NCBI RefSeq assembly: GCF_023276355.1
Contig: NZ_JALLPL010000002.1
Coordinates: forward strand, 186,001 to 250,000
Direction: 5' to 3'
Length of the DNA: 64,000 nucleotides
DNA from: Haloplanus sp. XH21
GTDB lineage: Archaea > Halobacteriota > Halobacteria > Halobacteriales > Haloferacaceae
The position numbers and the translations under genes were made by a program. Below the pieces are notes generated by a model that saw nothing but the letters and a program-made list of their open reading frames with translations, did no database searches and was not told the DNA's origin. Positions 1 to 8,450 of this stretch are shown here, in pieces (positions within the stretch are counted from its first letter, which is position 1; each line of letters starts with the position of its first letter).

Positions 1-10
1 AGCCGACAGC

Positions 11-943
11 GTGGCGTTCCTTCATCGGGTACCATACGCTCTAGATGCCTACAGGCTCGGATACGTACCCGGGTTCCGAGAGGACTGTGGGTATCAACAG
101 ACCCAATTCAATCACCTCGACATCCCTGTCGGGATGTTGGATAACGACTTTCGGAACCCCGATCTGGACCGGTTCGTCGATCGGTTCTTCGAGCACGAAC
201 CACAGATCGGTGTCATCGGCGATGTCTACGAACGCGACGACGTGGACGCCCACGTCGCCGCTGCTCGCGAGATTCAAGCCAGCTACCCCGAGGCTGATCT
301 CATCATCGTCCCCAAGTGCCGCGAGGTGATCGACGCGATTCCGGACGACCTCGTCCTCGGCTACTCTCGAGGCTACGCCGACCGCCTGGCTCACGAGTTC
401 TCTGACCCGGCTGATTGGCGAGGGCGGCGCATCCATATCCTCGGCGGGAGTCCGCCGAAACAGCTCAACGTCATCGAGCAACTGACCCGACCGACGCTCA
501 CGGACGACCCACCGGCCGACATTGTCGGTCTCGACTGGAACGGACTCCATCGCGGCGCACAATTCGGCGAGTTCTGGACAGCTGACGGCTGGGACGACAG
601 TGGACGCGACGCCGACCACGTCACGGTTCGCAAGACGGTCCGCCACAGTCTCGCCCGTCTCAAGGAATTCTGGCAGGCCCAAGGTGTTTGGCCCGAATCG
701 ACACCACAGGACGACTCCTTCGAGATCGAGTATGAGGGTCCATCACCGAGCGATCTCGATGGTGCCGCTTGTACCGAATGCGGAGCGAACGTCTGGACGA
801 CTTGCCGCGGTCCCTTCGTCGCTGAATACGACACCGGCGCCGTCTGTGGCTACTGCAGTTACGACTGCTACCTCACCCATCGCCATCGAAACAACCTGGA
901 GGAGATCGCCGGCGAGCAGAGCGTCTACTTCCCACCCGCGTGA
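11..943 (+). CDS. DUF6610-like protein with C-terminal zinc cluster
   Basis: Resembles the haloarchaeal plasmid family I recall as DUF6610; its biochemical function is unknown to me. The central part (about residues 65-170) has the alternating hydrophobic and acidic pattern of an alpha/beta fold. The C-terminus holds a candidate zinc cluster with Cys near residues 254, 257, 265, 278, 281 and 285 and nearby His residues. The GTG at 11 is only the first start inside the window: the frame is open from base 2, so the true start may lie upstream and the gene may be partial. It is followed by the 1021 gene after a GC-rich leader motif. Confidence 0.7.
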   Translation: MAFLHRVPYALDAYRLGYVPGFREDCGYQQTQFNHLDIPVGMLDNDFRNPDLDRFVDRFFEHEPQIGVIGDVYERDDVDAHVAAAREIQASYPEADLIIVPKCREVIDAIPDDLVLGYSRGYADRLAHEFSDPADWRGRRIHILGGSPPKQLNVIEQLTRPTLTDDPPADIVGLDWNGLHRGAQFGEFWTADGWDDSGRDADHVTVRKTVRHSLARLKEFWQAQGVWPESTPQDDSFEIEYEGPSPSDLDGAACTECGANVWTTCRGPFVAEYDTGAVCGYCSYDCYLTHRHRNNLEEIAGEQSVYFPPA

Positions 944-963
944 CGCCACGGTCAGTTTGTCGT

Positions 964-985
964 GCCCTCCAGAGAGGGCGAGGGC
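964..985 (+). promoter_or_regulatory. GC-rich palindromic leader motif, copy 1
   Basis: GCCCTC followed shortly by GAGGGC forms a short hairpin 36 bases before the next start. A T-rich stretch (gtttgtcg) comes just before it. This is the weakest of seven similar leaders in the window (see the finding on the shared motif). Confidence 0.4.
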
Positions 986-1020
986 TCGATCCAAAAAGTC
1001 CTCGCAGAAGGTGATTTTCC

Positions 1021-1368
1021 GTGAGTCAACAACAGAGTGCTGACAACGTCTCCATCGACGACATCCCGATCGATATCGCCACTACGCAATCAGAACACGT
1101 CGAACCCGCCGACATCCCCGACGAAATCGAGTCCATCACCCGTGGGCTCGCCGGTGAGCACCCACCTACGAATCCGCTCATCGTGCTGAAAGCGGCGCGC
1201 TGGTGGTACCTTCACGGCAAGGGCGGAACGGATCCCGCCTTCCAGTGGGCTATCGAGTGGGCGCGACACCTGGCGACCGACACGCCCAGCGACATCGAAC
1301 GCTTCGACGATTTCCTCGAGTATCTCGTCACAGTCGGCTTCGCTGACGAACCCCACGAACTCCGGTAA
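1021..1368 (+). CDS. Small acidic haloarchaeal plasmid protein, unknown function
   Basis: I do not recognise a characterised family. The 115-residue product starts at GTG, has a disordered acidic N-terminus (to about residue 40) and then a predicted helical segment rich in Trp (KAARWWYLHGKG), followed by another amphipathic helix. There is no signal peptide or membrane segment. It lies between the DUF6610-like gene and the ArdC/ImmA-like gene on the same strand, each preceded by a GC-rich leader motif, which suggests separate promoters rather than one tight operon. Confidence 0.65.
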   Translation: MSQQQSADNVSIDDIPIDIATTQSEHVEPADIPDEIESITRGLAGEHPPTNPLIVLKAARWWYLHGKGGTDPAFQWAIEWARHLATDTPSDIERFDDFLEYLVTVGFADEPHELR

Positions 1369-1384
1369 CCGCGAGCGGTTTTTG

Positions 1385-1406
1385 TGCGCCCCGAGGGGTG
1401 CGGCGC
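1385..1406 (+). promoter_or_regulatory. GC-rich palindromic leader motif, copy 2
   Basis: CCCC-GA-GGGG followed by TGCGGCGC, preceded by a T-run (ggtttttgtg), 46 bases before the ATG at 1452. It fits the shared pattern CCCC(N2-4)GGGGTGCGG seen before several plasmid genes here. Confidence 0.5.
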
Positions 1407-1451
1407 GTTCTGAACAGTTGCAGTCGCGGACAACTCGATTTGGTGACTACA

Positions 1452-2381
1452 ATGGCTACAACGAGTAATGCGTCGGTGTCCTTCGAGGAGACCGACACAC
1501 GGTCCGACGAGATGAACAGTACCATCGAACAGTGGATCGACGAGCTCGTCGCCGGCGTCGACGACGCGCAGGCCAGCGAGGAGTTCCAAGAGTGGCTTGA
1601 TGTTCAGTCCCGGTTCCACGACTACTCGCATCGAAACACACTCCTCATCAAACTCCAGTGTCCCGAGGCGACGAAGGTCGCGGGGTACAACACCTGGCGG
1701 AACGACCTCGACCGGCACGTCCAGGAGGGCGAACAGGCGATCTGGATCTGGGCACCGATCATCGCCAAGCAGTGCCCGGCGTGCGAAAACTCACCGAGCT
1801 ACCACGAGCAGAGCGACTGTGACTACGACGAAACACCGTCCGAGGAGTGGTCCAAAGGCCTGGTTGGCTTCAAGCCTACATCTGTCTTCGACGTCTCTCA
1901 GACCGAGGGTGAGCCGCTTCCCGAGCTCGAAACCGAGGCCACTGGGGACGGCGAGGGGTTGGTGCCCGCACTCACGGCTGCCGCTAATGACCTCGGCGTG
2001 ACTGTGGAGATCGTCGACCCTGCCGAATGGGACCATGGCGACGCGAAGGGTATCTGTAAACATCGAAGGACAGACAATGACCGCCCTGTCGTCGAAGCGA
2101 AAGCCCGTGAGAATCAGGCCGACCTTGCGGTGACACTCGTTCATGAGTACGCTCACGCGCTGCTTCATGACGATGTCGACGACGCGACTGAGCGCGCGAA
2201 ACGGGAGGTGGAAGCCGAAGCTGTGGGATACATCGTTGGGCGGTATTTCGGCCTCGATACGAGCGGCTCAGCGTTCTACCTTGCCGCGTGGCAGGACGAC
2301 GACTCGGCGGTCCTCCAGGAGCGTCTCAGTCGAATCAGTTCGTCCGCACAGGAGATCATCGGCGTGGTTGCTGAGGACTGA
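1452..2381 (+). CDS. ArdC-like / ImmA-IrrE-type metalloprotease
   Basis: The first about 110 residues resemble the ArdC N-terminal ssDNA-binding domain (dry helix, then YNTWRNDLDRHVQEGEQAIW and a IWAPI strand). The C-terminal part is an ImmA/IrrE-type zinc metallopeptidase with HEYAH at residues 231-235 and a following acidic helix (EVEAEAVGYIVG) that would supply the third ligand. Proteins of this kind protect incoming plasmids from restriction or cut repressors of mobile elements. The ATG at 1452 is preferred over the GTG at 1398 because it begins the conserved region and lies at a normal distance after the leader motif. An insert with four Cys (residues about 115-130) may bind a second metal. 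Confidence 0.8.
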   Translation: MATTSNASVSFEETDTRSDEMNSTIEQWIDELVAGVDDAQASEEFQEWLDVQSRFHDYSHRNTLLIKLQCPEATKVAGYNTWRNDLDRHVQEGEQAIWIWAPIIAKQCPACENSPSYHEQSDCDYDETPSEEWSKGLVGFKPTSVFDVSQTEGEPLPELETEATGDGEGLVPALTAAANDLGVTVEIVDPAEWDHGDAKGICKHRRTDNDRPVVEAKARENQADLAVTLVHEYAHALLHDDVDDATERAKREVEAEAVGYIVGRYFGLDTSGSAFYLAAWQDDDSAVLQERLSRISSSAQEIIGVVAED

Positions 2382-2399
2382 CCCAACATCTCTTCCGTT

Positions 2400-2441
2400 T
2401 TAACCAACAAACGGAGGTAACTACTGTTCTTTGTTGGTTAA
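2400..2441. promoter_or_regulatory. Dispersed inverted repeat, copy A
   Basis: TTAACCAACA at 2400-2409 and TGTTGGTTAA at 2432-2441, perfect 10-bp arms with a 22-nt spacer that is not conserved. It begins 19 bases after the stop of the ArdC-like gene and ends 52 bases before the SWIM-protein start. Confidence 0.85.
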
Positions 2442-2449
2442 GTCTATCA

Positions 2450-2473
2450 GCGCCCGCCGAGGGGCGGAGGCGC
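2450..2473 (+). promoter_or_regulatory. GC-rich palindromic leader motif, copy 3
   Basis: GCGCCCGCC-GA-GGGGCGGAGGCGC forms a strong hairpin 20 bases before the ATG at 2493 and directly follows inverted repeat copy A. Confidence 0.5.
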
Positions 2474-2492
2474 AGTCCTGTCTCCACGGATT

Positions 2493-3314
2493 ATGAGTGA
2501 ACCGTATCTGTCCGCTGTCCTCGAGAAAGCGGAACGAGTTGCAGAACAGCACAGCCAAATCGCTCGCTCGACGGATCATCCAGCACACGAGTACCTGCGG
2601 TACGCCGTTCTGCGGCTGCTCGAAGGGGAGACTGACGAGACGGCTGCGGACATCCGCGAGATCGACGGCGTGACCGTTGGGTATGGAGAGGATGAATCGA
2701 TGTTCGACAGTTGGGGTGGCGACGTCGAGTGGTGGGAGACGGTGCCGCCCCGAGAGGAGTGTACCCGTTTCCGGATTTTCTACCCTGACGAGTACGAAAT
2801 CGTCCCGCGCGTAATCGTCGACGTGATGGCGGCGCTCGGCGCGTGGCGCGTGTGGGCTGGGAACGCCGCAGCCTGTGGCTCCTACGATCATCGCGAGCGT
2901 CACGAAGTCCATTATCTCTGGCCGAAAGACCATCCGGTGGAGGAACTGCTCCACGAGCGGCTCAGTGGCCCTGCGGAAGCCGTCGCTCCCGACGGTGGCC
3001 GAACGGGCGACGTTCGCGACCGACTGGTCGTCGACGAGAACACACAGTCGCAGGACGATCTCGAGCCCCGCACGAAGCGTGCCGTCGCCGAATCGATGGA
3101 CGTCTCGCTCCTTTCGAAAGGTGGCCGCTACGAGGTGCAATCCGCGTCCGGCAACAGGTACGAAGTCGACGTCGTCGACAAGTCGTGTACCTGTCCGGAC
3201 TGGCAGCAGCGCTCACCTGAAGGTGGCTGTAAGCACCTGCGTCGCGTCGATCACGAAATCAAACGGGGCCGCGTTCCTCGACCAGACGGCCGCCTCCCGG
3301 CTGATACGGACTGA
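2493..3314 (+). CDS. SWIM zinc-finger protein
   Basis: A 273-residue protein with a C-terminal SWIM zinc finger: Cys232, Cys234, then Cys246 and His248 in the CxCx(n)CxH arrangement. SWIM domains bind DNA or protein. The N-terminal 200 residues match no family I know. They are acidic and contain two Trp-rich stretches near residues 70-85 and 110-120. The gene is exactly enclosed by two copies of the TTAACCAACA inverted repeat (2400-2441 and 3321-3361), so it may be a discrete cassette or be controlled by both sites. Function in plasmid biology is unknown. Confidence 0.75.
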   Translation: MSEPYLSAVLEKAERVAEQHSQIARSTDHPAHEYLRYAVLRLLEGETDETAADIREIDGVTVGYGEDESMFDSWGGDVEWWETVPPREECTRFRIFYPDEYEIVPRVIVDVMAALGAWRVWAGNAAACGSYDHRERHEVHYLWPKDHPVEELLHERLSGPAEAVAPDGGRTGDVRDRLVVDENTQSQDDLEPRTKRAVAESMDVSLLSKGGRYEVQSASGNRYEVDVVDKSCTCPDWQQRSPEGGCKHLRRVDHEIKRGRVPRPDGRLPADTD

Positions 3315-3320
3315 ACCTGG

Positions 3321-3361
3321 TTAACCAACAAAACTATGGATTGAGAATCCGTGTTGGTTAA
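3321..3361. promoter_or_regulatory. Dispersed inverted repeat, copy B
   Basis: TTAACCAACA at 3321-3330 and TGTTGGTTAA at 3352-3361 with a 21-nt spacer. It starts 7 bases after one stop codon and ends 14 bases before the next ATG, so the right arm would overlap the core promoter of a leaderless transcript of the 3376 gene. Confidence 0.85.
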
Positions 3362-3375
3362 CACGGGAACAGCCG

Positions 3376-3699
3376 ATGTCCTACGAACCCCCGACCCCAC
3401 CGGCGAACCTCCCAACGGAGATCGTCAACACGCTCAACGAAGCCACATCGGATCATCTTCGGGACGCTGCCAGCTACGCCGAGGCGTTGGCCGAACACAA
3501 GGAGCGTGAAGCTCGTCTCAAGGAGGAAGCGGACGACGCCAACGTCGAGGAGCGTCCCGATAGCCTTCCGGACGACGTGCCGGCGAAGGCGACCATCACG
3601 ATCAAGGAAATCAACGACAATCGCTACTACTACTGGCAGTGGAGAGACGGAGATACGGTCCGTTCGAAGTACAAGGGGCCTGTCAACCCGGACGATTAG
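3376..3699 (+). CDS. DUF6788-like small protein
   Basis: A 107-residue protein. The N-terminal two thirds is helical and charged (residues 20-65, coiled-coil-like). The C-terminus carries a beta-rich YYYWQWR motif followed by a charged strand (VRSKYKG), as in proteins I recall as DUF6788; function unknown. It is the last gene before the replication origin and is directly preceded by inverted repeat copy B, so it is the best candidate for direct control by that site. Confidence 0.65.
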   Translation: MSYEPPTPPANLPTEIVNTLNEATSDHLRDAASYAEALAEHKEREARLKEEADDANVEERPDSLPDDVPAKATITIKEINDNRYYYWQWRDGDTVRSKYKGPVNPDD

Positions 3700-3728
3700 A
3701 AAGACTCCGTTAGAGTCTAGCTACGATC

Positions 3729-3992
3729 CACCCCCCGTATTCGAAGTGTAAACTAGTAACTGGATGATAAGGCGTAACAACCGAATGCCGTTTTTCACAT
3801 CGGTGGTGGGGGGTGAGGCCACCAGATTACACTTCGATGCCGGGGTGTCGTCCGTACCGCTTACACTTCGACAAAGGGGAGGGAAAATCGATAGTGTCGA
3901 CTACAGACATGAAAAATCACAGGAGAGCGTGGAAGTTCCCGTTACACATCGATAACGGGGGGCTCTCCGTTAGATATACTTCGGTGTCGGTT
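3729..3992. repeat. Left ORB-like repeat cluster
   Basis: Copies at 3729-3753 (G-run on the minus strand), 3793-3815, 3825-3847, 3859-3883 and 3941-3962 (G-run on the plus strand, pointing to the gene), and a degenerate copy at about 3973-3992. The core is TTACAC(T/A)TCGAT, two to four bases, then GGGG or longer. Confidence 0.75.
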
Positions 3993-4069
3993 ACAGCACA
4001 GAGGCCATAGATCAGCCGAATACGGTGGATAGATTGACCAGACGGAACAGATAAACATCGAAGGAGGTG

Positions 4070-4102
4070 AATCTTTTTAACGCCTCGGCGTACAGCAAGC
4101 GT
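4070..4102 (+). promoter_or_regulatory. TATA-like promoter of orc1
   Basis: The element ctttttaa at about 4073-4080 lies 23-30 bases before the ATG at 4103, the spacing expected for a leaderless haloarchaeal transcript. The nearby aaggaggtga at 4061-4070 is too far upstream of 4103 to act as its ribosome binding site. Confidence 0.55.
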
Positions 4103-5560
4103 ATGGCCGGTAGTGATCAGGATGGAGCGGACCAATCTACCCTCAAACAGGAATCTCATTCTGGAACTGACGCAGAACACGTAGAAGCCGGTGTAGAAAA
4201 TGATGCCGAAGACTTGGAGTCCGAGCAAGACCGAGCAGTGTCGGAAGGCAATACTCAGCGGTCGATCCGGGATATGCTGGATGACGAGGGAGAAACATCG
4301 GTTTTTGTCAATCGAGACCTCGTCGAGCCAGACACAATTATCGACGAGGAGCGAATTGTCGGCCGTGATGATCAACTCGAGGCTGTAGTCTCGTATCTGA
4401 AACCCACACTCCAGGGAAATCGTCCTCCGAATATGCTTCTCTACGGTCCTGCCGGGACAGGTAAATCCCTCATCATCGGCGCAGTCACGCAACAGATTGT
4501 CGATCTCTGCCAATCCAAGGGTGAACGTTTCGGCGTTGTCAATATTAACTGCCAACCGATCAACACCCTCGATCAAGCCGTCTTTGAGCTCGTCCAAACC
4601 GTCGCAAGCGATGTCGACGCAGAAGTCGGTGTCCCGGAAACCGGGGTGTCGACGAAGCGCAAGTATCGACGCTTGTACGAACTCATCAATGAGCACTACG
4701 ACTCAGTTATTTTCATCTTGGACGAGATCGACCTCCTAGTCGGTCGACGAACGAATGAAGAGCCTGCCTACTCGAAACTGCTCTATCAACTGTCGCGAGC
4801 GAGTAACACGAACGAAATTGAGGGTCAAGTATCGGTCGCGGCACTAACGAATGACCCCAAATTCATGGAAGATATCGATGGTCGTGCCGAGAGTTCGTTC
4901 AATCCTCGGGACGTCTACTTCCCTGATTATGACGCGAACCAACTCCGACAGATACTCGAGAACCGGCGCGATGCCTTCCGGCCCAACGCCTTAACCGACG
5001 ACGTGCTACCACTCGTATCGGCATTCGCAGCCCAAAGCCACGGAGACGCACGAAAGGCTATCGACCTATTCCGTGGTGCCGGTGATCTCGCGGACGAACG
5101 TGATGATGAGAAAGTCCGCGAAGAGCACGTTCGTGAATCCCAAGAAGAAATCGACAAGGATCGTTCGCTGAAGCTGATTGAGGGACTGACGACCCAGAAA
5201 AAGATCTCCCTGTACGCGACCGCCTCAGTTGCCTACCTTTCCAATTTGTCCGGAAGTTCGGTACCGAGTCCAGTCGGCTTTAAAGTCTATCAATGGGTTA
5301 CCGACGAGATTGATGCTGACCAGATGACACGGGAGACTTACGTCAAATACGTCAAAGAACTCTCCACTTATGGTCTCATCTCCACGGCTCGAAAAAGTCG
5401 AGGACGTGGTGGGGGGATGTATATGGAATTCACGTTCACGGGCGAACCGGAAGCAATGATGAATCGGATCGTCGACGACACTCGCTTGGGAGCGATTGCC
5501 GATCAAGAAGACATCCTTCAGTCGGTGGTCAACGCCCAGCTAAGAGAGTTCCACAAGTAG
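4103..5560 (+). CDS. orc1: Orc1/Cdc6 family replication initiator
   Basis: An AAA+ initiator of 485 residues. Walker A is GPAGTGKS at residues 115-122 and Walker B is FILDEID with Asp207/Glu208. A C-terminal winged-helix region (about 380-480) would bind the G-rich origin boxes. The N-terminal 60 residues are acidic and probably disordered. A GTG at 4067 is in frame, but the TATA-like box at 4073-4080 would lie inside that longer product, so the ATG at 4103 is preferred. The gene sits between two clusters of ORB-like repeats, so it very likely fires this origin. Orientation and spacing suggest it is transcribed alone and may be autoregulated by the boxes at 3793-3992. Confidence 0.93.
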   Translation: MAGSDQDGADQSTLKQESHSGTDAEHVEAGVENDAEDLESEQDRAVSEGNTQRSIRDMLDDEGETSVFVNRDLVEPDTIIDEERIVGRDDQLEAVVSYLKPTLQGNRPPNMLLYGPAGTGKSLIIGAVTQQIVDLCQSKGERFGVVNINCQPINTLDQAVFELVQTVASDVDAEVGVPETGVSTKRKYRRLYELINEHYDSVIFILDEIDLLVGRRTNEEPAYSKLLYQLSRASNTNEIEGQVSVAALTNDPKFMEDIDGRAESSFNPRDVYFPDYDANQLRQILENRRDAFRPNALTDDVLPLVSAFAAQSHGDARKAIDLFRGAGDLADERDDEKVREEHVRESQEEIDKDRSLKLIEGLTTQKKISLYATASVAYLSNLSGSSVPSPVGFKVYQWVTDEIDADQMTRETYVKYVKELSTYGLISTARKSRGRGGGMYMEFTFTGEPEAMMNRIVDDTRLGAIADQEDILQSVVNAQLREFHK

Positions 5561-5594
5561 GACTACATCTTCAGAGGAAGGCTCTCGAAACACA

Positions 5595-6093
5595 CCCCCC
5601 GTCTTCGATGTGTAAACCGAGTCTTGTCAGGAGTGGTATTGAGCTCAATGGGCCGGTAACGAATTAGGCGTCGGGTCAGTACAGAAGACTACCTCTGAAA
5701 CAGCTCGAATGCAGAACCCCCTCCCCCCGTCATCGAAGTGTAAGTGAGAGCCGTAAGGCTATAAGGAAAACACGTTTCGAAGTGTATACCAACGGTAGAG
5801 CAGCTTAAAGCTACATATTCACGGAGAACAGTACCTTAGAATCGGCTGGATCTATCACTCGGTTTGTCGAAGTGAACTTCTCTTTTCCTCGTGATTAGGT
5901 GTATTACGGCTATGGTTTCCACGCAGTGCATATAAAACTTTGCCAGACAATAGCTTATCTTGAGTTTAGACCTGATTAAGATGTTTGAGAACGTCTCCTA
6001 CGTATTGACGCCCATTCTTCCTGTTTCTACTGATTTCTTGTTCTAGCCCCCTCCCCTTCCGTAGAGTTTTACACATCGATGACGGGGGGAGGG
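5595..6093. repeat. Right ORB-like repeats and AT-rich spacer
   Basis: Copies at 5595-5617 and 5721-5744 (G-run on the minus strand), a partial copy at 5771-5790, a weak half at 5861-5880, and a strong copy at 6067-6093 with its G-run on the plus strand. The boxes at 5721 and 6067 point away from the central AT-rich tract. No gene was found between 5561 and 6119. Confidence 0.7.
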
Positions 6094-6119
6094 AGTGGAC
6101 TGTCCTCCCGCTATGTAGA

Positions 6120-7092
6120 TCACTCGTCACCGTGTGCAGCGAATGACATCACATTCATCTCCCGTGTCTTAGCGAGTTCACGTCGAATCACTGATCGGTC
6201 CCATCCGAGCGATGAAAGCACGCTCTCAACCGCTCTGACCAGCTGCGTTTCGTAGTACGAGGCGTCGTAGGTCTCGATCTCCTCGTGGGCGAGGGCGACC
6301 CCGTCTCGCGAGCTCTTCTCGTCGTCGACGACCACGTACTCGATATCCTGTCAAGATGGATGGCGAGGTCCTAGCCACGAGCTCGTTCGAGCGCCCCCAT
6401 ATTCTGGATATCCTACGTATAGCCTTCCAGCGGCTCGGAGACACGATTCCGCTCGACGAGCCCCTCCACTGCTACGTTTCCGGCTTCAACTCGTCGATTG
6501 CTCGTTCGAGACGTCCGAGCACCGGGTCCAGTGACCACGTGGCATCGAGCCTGTCGAGACAGTCCCGCTGGACATCCTCGATGAACGGCGGGGTTGAGCG
6601 CTGCTGGGCTTCGATACCTCTGATCTTGAACTCGTCGTCGCCGTTGAGTTTTTCCGAAGTACTTCGTCAGTGCGTCAACGTCGCTCTCGCGCTGCGGGAC
6701 GAACGCAACTCAGTCGTAGTGGGCTTCGTGTTCGAGTCGAATCTCGACGCGTTCCGTGATCCCGTCGCGAGCGTCTCGATGTCTTCGCGCTCATCGTCGT
6801 CGACGTCGGGGTCCGGGGTCACCCAGATGGAGTCGACGATGCCGTGGACGACGCGCCAGCCGCCGGCTTCCAGCCGTTGTTTCGCCGTCAGCAGAATTTC
6901 GTGAGCGAACGCATTGATTGCCTCGTGGCACTCGATGCGGCCGAACTTCGCGTTGCTGAATCCTTGATAGCCGAAGCAGGCGACGAGGATCCACTTCAGC
7001 GCTCCTGACCGTCCCTCGAGTTCAGCTAGGCGGTCCTCGTCGGGTCGTCCCGATCATCTCGGGACGGATGTCCTCGATGCTATCGTTTCCCG
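6120..7092 (-). pseudogene. polB: Decayed family B DNA polymerase (C-terminal part)
   Basis: On the minus strand, pieces in different frames line up as one PolB C-terminus. IRPEMIGTT and PDEDRLAELEGRSGALKW lie near 7040-7080, then WILVACFGYQGFSNAKFGR, then VVHGIVDSIWVTPDPDV (palm-like region). The last piece runs in one frame from about 6335 to 6120 and includes YDASYYETQLVRAVESVL. At least three frameshifts and in-frame stops separate the pieces, and the N-terminal exonuclease half is missing. It lies between the origin and the parA operon and is probably a relic of a plasmid-borne polB. Confidence 0.85.
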
Positions 7093-7095
7093 GTT

Positions 7096-7536
7096 CTAGT
7101 CCTGGTCTTGCTTTGCCAATTCACGGATCTTCTCTTTCGTTTCTTCCTGATGTTCACCGAACGCCACCTCGAAAATACCCCTATAGAAATGTTTGTTTTT
7201 CTCGAGCGTGATGTCTTCTCGCTTTAATTGCTTCTTTAATCGTGTGAATGTAATCTCAATGTTCTCACTCTGTTCCGGTTCAACATATATCGTGGCCGAA
7301 TCCCAATCCTCTCTGATGTTCAATGGTTCATCGTCTGATTTCTGGGTCGACGGTTTATTCTCCGCAGCGGGGGTGGCACTCTGTTGACCTGATTGCTCTT
7401 CGGTTGCTGTTGTCGGGTCACTGTCCCGGCTTTTTGCGTCCGGCATGGCCTCCGTCGGCTCGTCATCGACCGTGGCTTCCTTGTCTTCTGCTTCTTCTGA
7501 CGGATCCTCAAATCGCTCGTCCATTCCTCGGGGCAT
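7096..7536 (-). CDS. Small ParA-linked protein, possible ParB-like adaptor
   Basis: A 146-residue protein with a disordered, acidic, Ser/Thr-rich first half and a compact second half (about residues 75-145) with a beta strand (SATIYVEPEQ) and charged helices. It starts 2 bases after the parA stop. A good Shine-Dalgarno (GGAGGTG) overlaps the end of parA, so the two are translationally linked. Its position is that of the DNA-binding partner of plasmid ParA ATPases, but I see no ParB or ribbon-helix-helix signature, so the role is inferred from context. Confidence 0.7.
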   Translation of the reverse strand: MPRGMDERFEDPSEEAEDKEATVDDEPTEAMPDAKSRDSDPTTATEEQSGQQSATPAAENKPSTQKSDDEPLNIREDWDSATIYVEPEQSENIEITFTRLKKQLKREDITLEKNKHFYRGIFEVAFGEHQEETKEKIRELAKQDQD

Positions 7537-7538
7537 CC

Positions 7539-8450
7539 TTACACCTCCACCTGCGTCTTGTCGAACGCTCGTTCCATTGTCTCAGCAACCTCCAGGAAGA
7601 GCTCGCGCTCGACTTGCTGGTCGTTCGCGTCTTCCCACTCGAAAATATCGCAGCCGTTGTCCCACGCGCGCTGTATCGCCACCCGCATTGGGAGTTTGAA
7701 AATCGGGGCTAGTGACGCATATGACTCGTCGAATGCATCCAGGAACTTCTGTGATTGCCCATCGTCTCGGTACATGTTCGCCAGTAGCCCTACAATCGCG
7801 ATCTCGATCTGTTGGTTATCTTCGATAGATTCCAGCTGATCCCAGAGGTCATCCAGAGCATCCCGTGATGTCGCTTGGGTCTGGGCAGCCAGGAAAACGT
7901 TCTGTGCCGCGATAAACGCTGCATCCGTCAAAACCGAGAGATCAGGTGGGCAGTCTATCAAGATATAATCGTAGTCGTACCCGTCGTCAATCAGCTCTTC
8001 CAGAGCAACTTTTAACGAGAGACGAGCACCTGCATCGTCCATCCAATCTCGGGCAAGCCCCATGTCCTTGTGGCTCGGCACGAGATCGAAATTCAGGTGT
8101 TCGTAGTCGTCGCTGTGGATCACAATTTCTGAAAGCGTTGTGTTGTCCGTGCGCGGATTGTCAACGAGGACATCGAGGAGATTTGCGTCATCGGTCGCGA
8201 GCGTATTTGGAAGATCGTTCTTCGGGCTTGACGGATCGTTATCATCGCCTGGCCCCAATCCCAGCCCCTTCGTCATATCGGCCTGTGGATCCATATCGAT
8301 CGCGAGGACATCGTGGTCTCGAGAGGCCAGTGCCGCGGCGCTGTTTATCGTCGCCGTTGTCTTCCCAGTCCCGCCTTTCTGATTGCCGAAGGCGATCGTG
8401 GGGATACCAGTCGATGGTGTGACGCCCCAGCCACGAGGTGACTCGCTCAT
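7539..8450 (-). CDS. parA: ParA-type partition ATPase
   Basis: A 303-residue Walker-type ATPase. The deviant Walker A is KGGTGKTT at residues 25-32, followed by IDMDPQAD (about 51-58) and YILIDCPPD in the middle of the protein, the pattern of ParA/Soj proteins. These form ATP-dependent nucleoid-bound gradients that segregate plasmids. It is the first gene of a two-gene operon on the minus strand. Its upstream region (8451-8857) is packed with GATTCA repeats, a likely centromere and operator. Confidence 0.92.
   Translation of the reverse strand: MSESPRGWGVTPSTGIPTIAFGNQKGGTGKTTATINSAAALASRDHDVLAIDMDPQADMTKGLGLGPGDDNDPSSPKNDLPNTLATDDANLLDVLVDNPRTDNTTLSEIVIHSDDYEHLNFDLVPSHKDMGLARDWMDDAGARLSLKVALEELIDDGYDYDYILIDCPPDLSVLTDAAFIAAQNVFLAAQTQATSRDALDDLWDQLESIEDNQQIEIAIVGLLANMYRDDGQSQKFLDAFDESYASLAPIFKLPMRVAIQRAWDNGCDIFEWEDANDQQVERELFLEVAETMERAFDKTQVEV

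Larger units (their letters stand above)
3729..6093. other. Candidate replication origin (orc1/cdc6 with flanking ORB-like repeats)
   Basis: An initiator gene lies between two noncoding tracts that hold about ten copies of a repeat with core ACACTTCGAT or ACACATCGAT ending in a G-run. Haloarchaeal origins are usually built this way: origin recognition boxes (ORBs) beside a cognate orc1/cdc6 gene. The stretch 5780-6050 is visibly AT-richer than its surroundings and is the better candidate for a duplex-unwinding element. No other origin-like repeat cluster was seen in the window. Confidence 0.8.

Noticed and set aside
2400-2441. Intrinsic transcription terminator
   Set aside because: The loop is 21-22 nt, the stem is AT-rich, no T-run follows, and copies also occur just before starts. 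A hairpin role is not fully excluded.
6356-6904. 182-codon plus-strand frame
   Set aside because: It is antisense to the PolB relic, whose fragments match known polymerase motifs.
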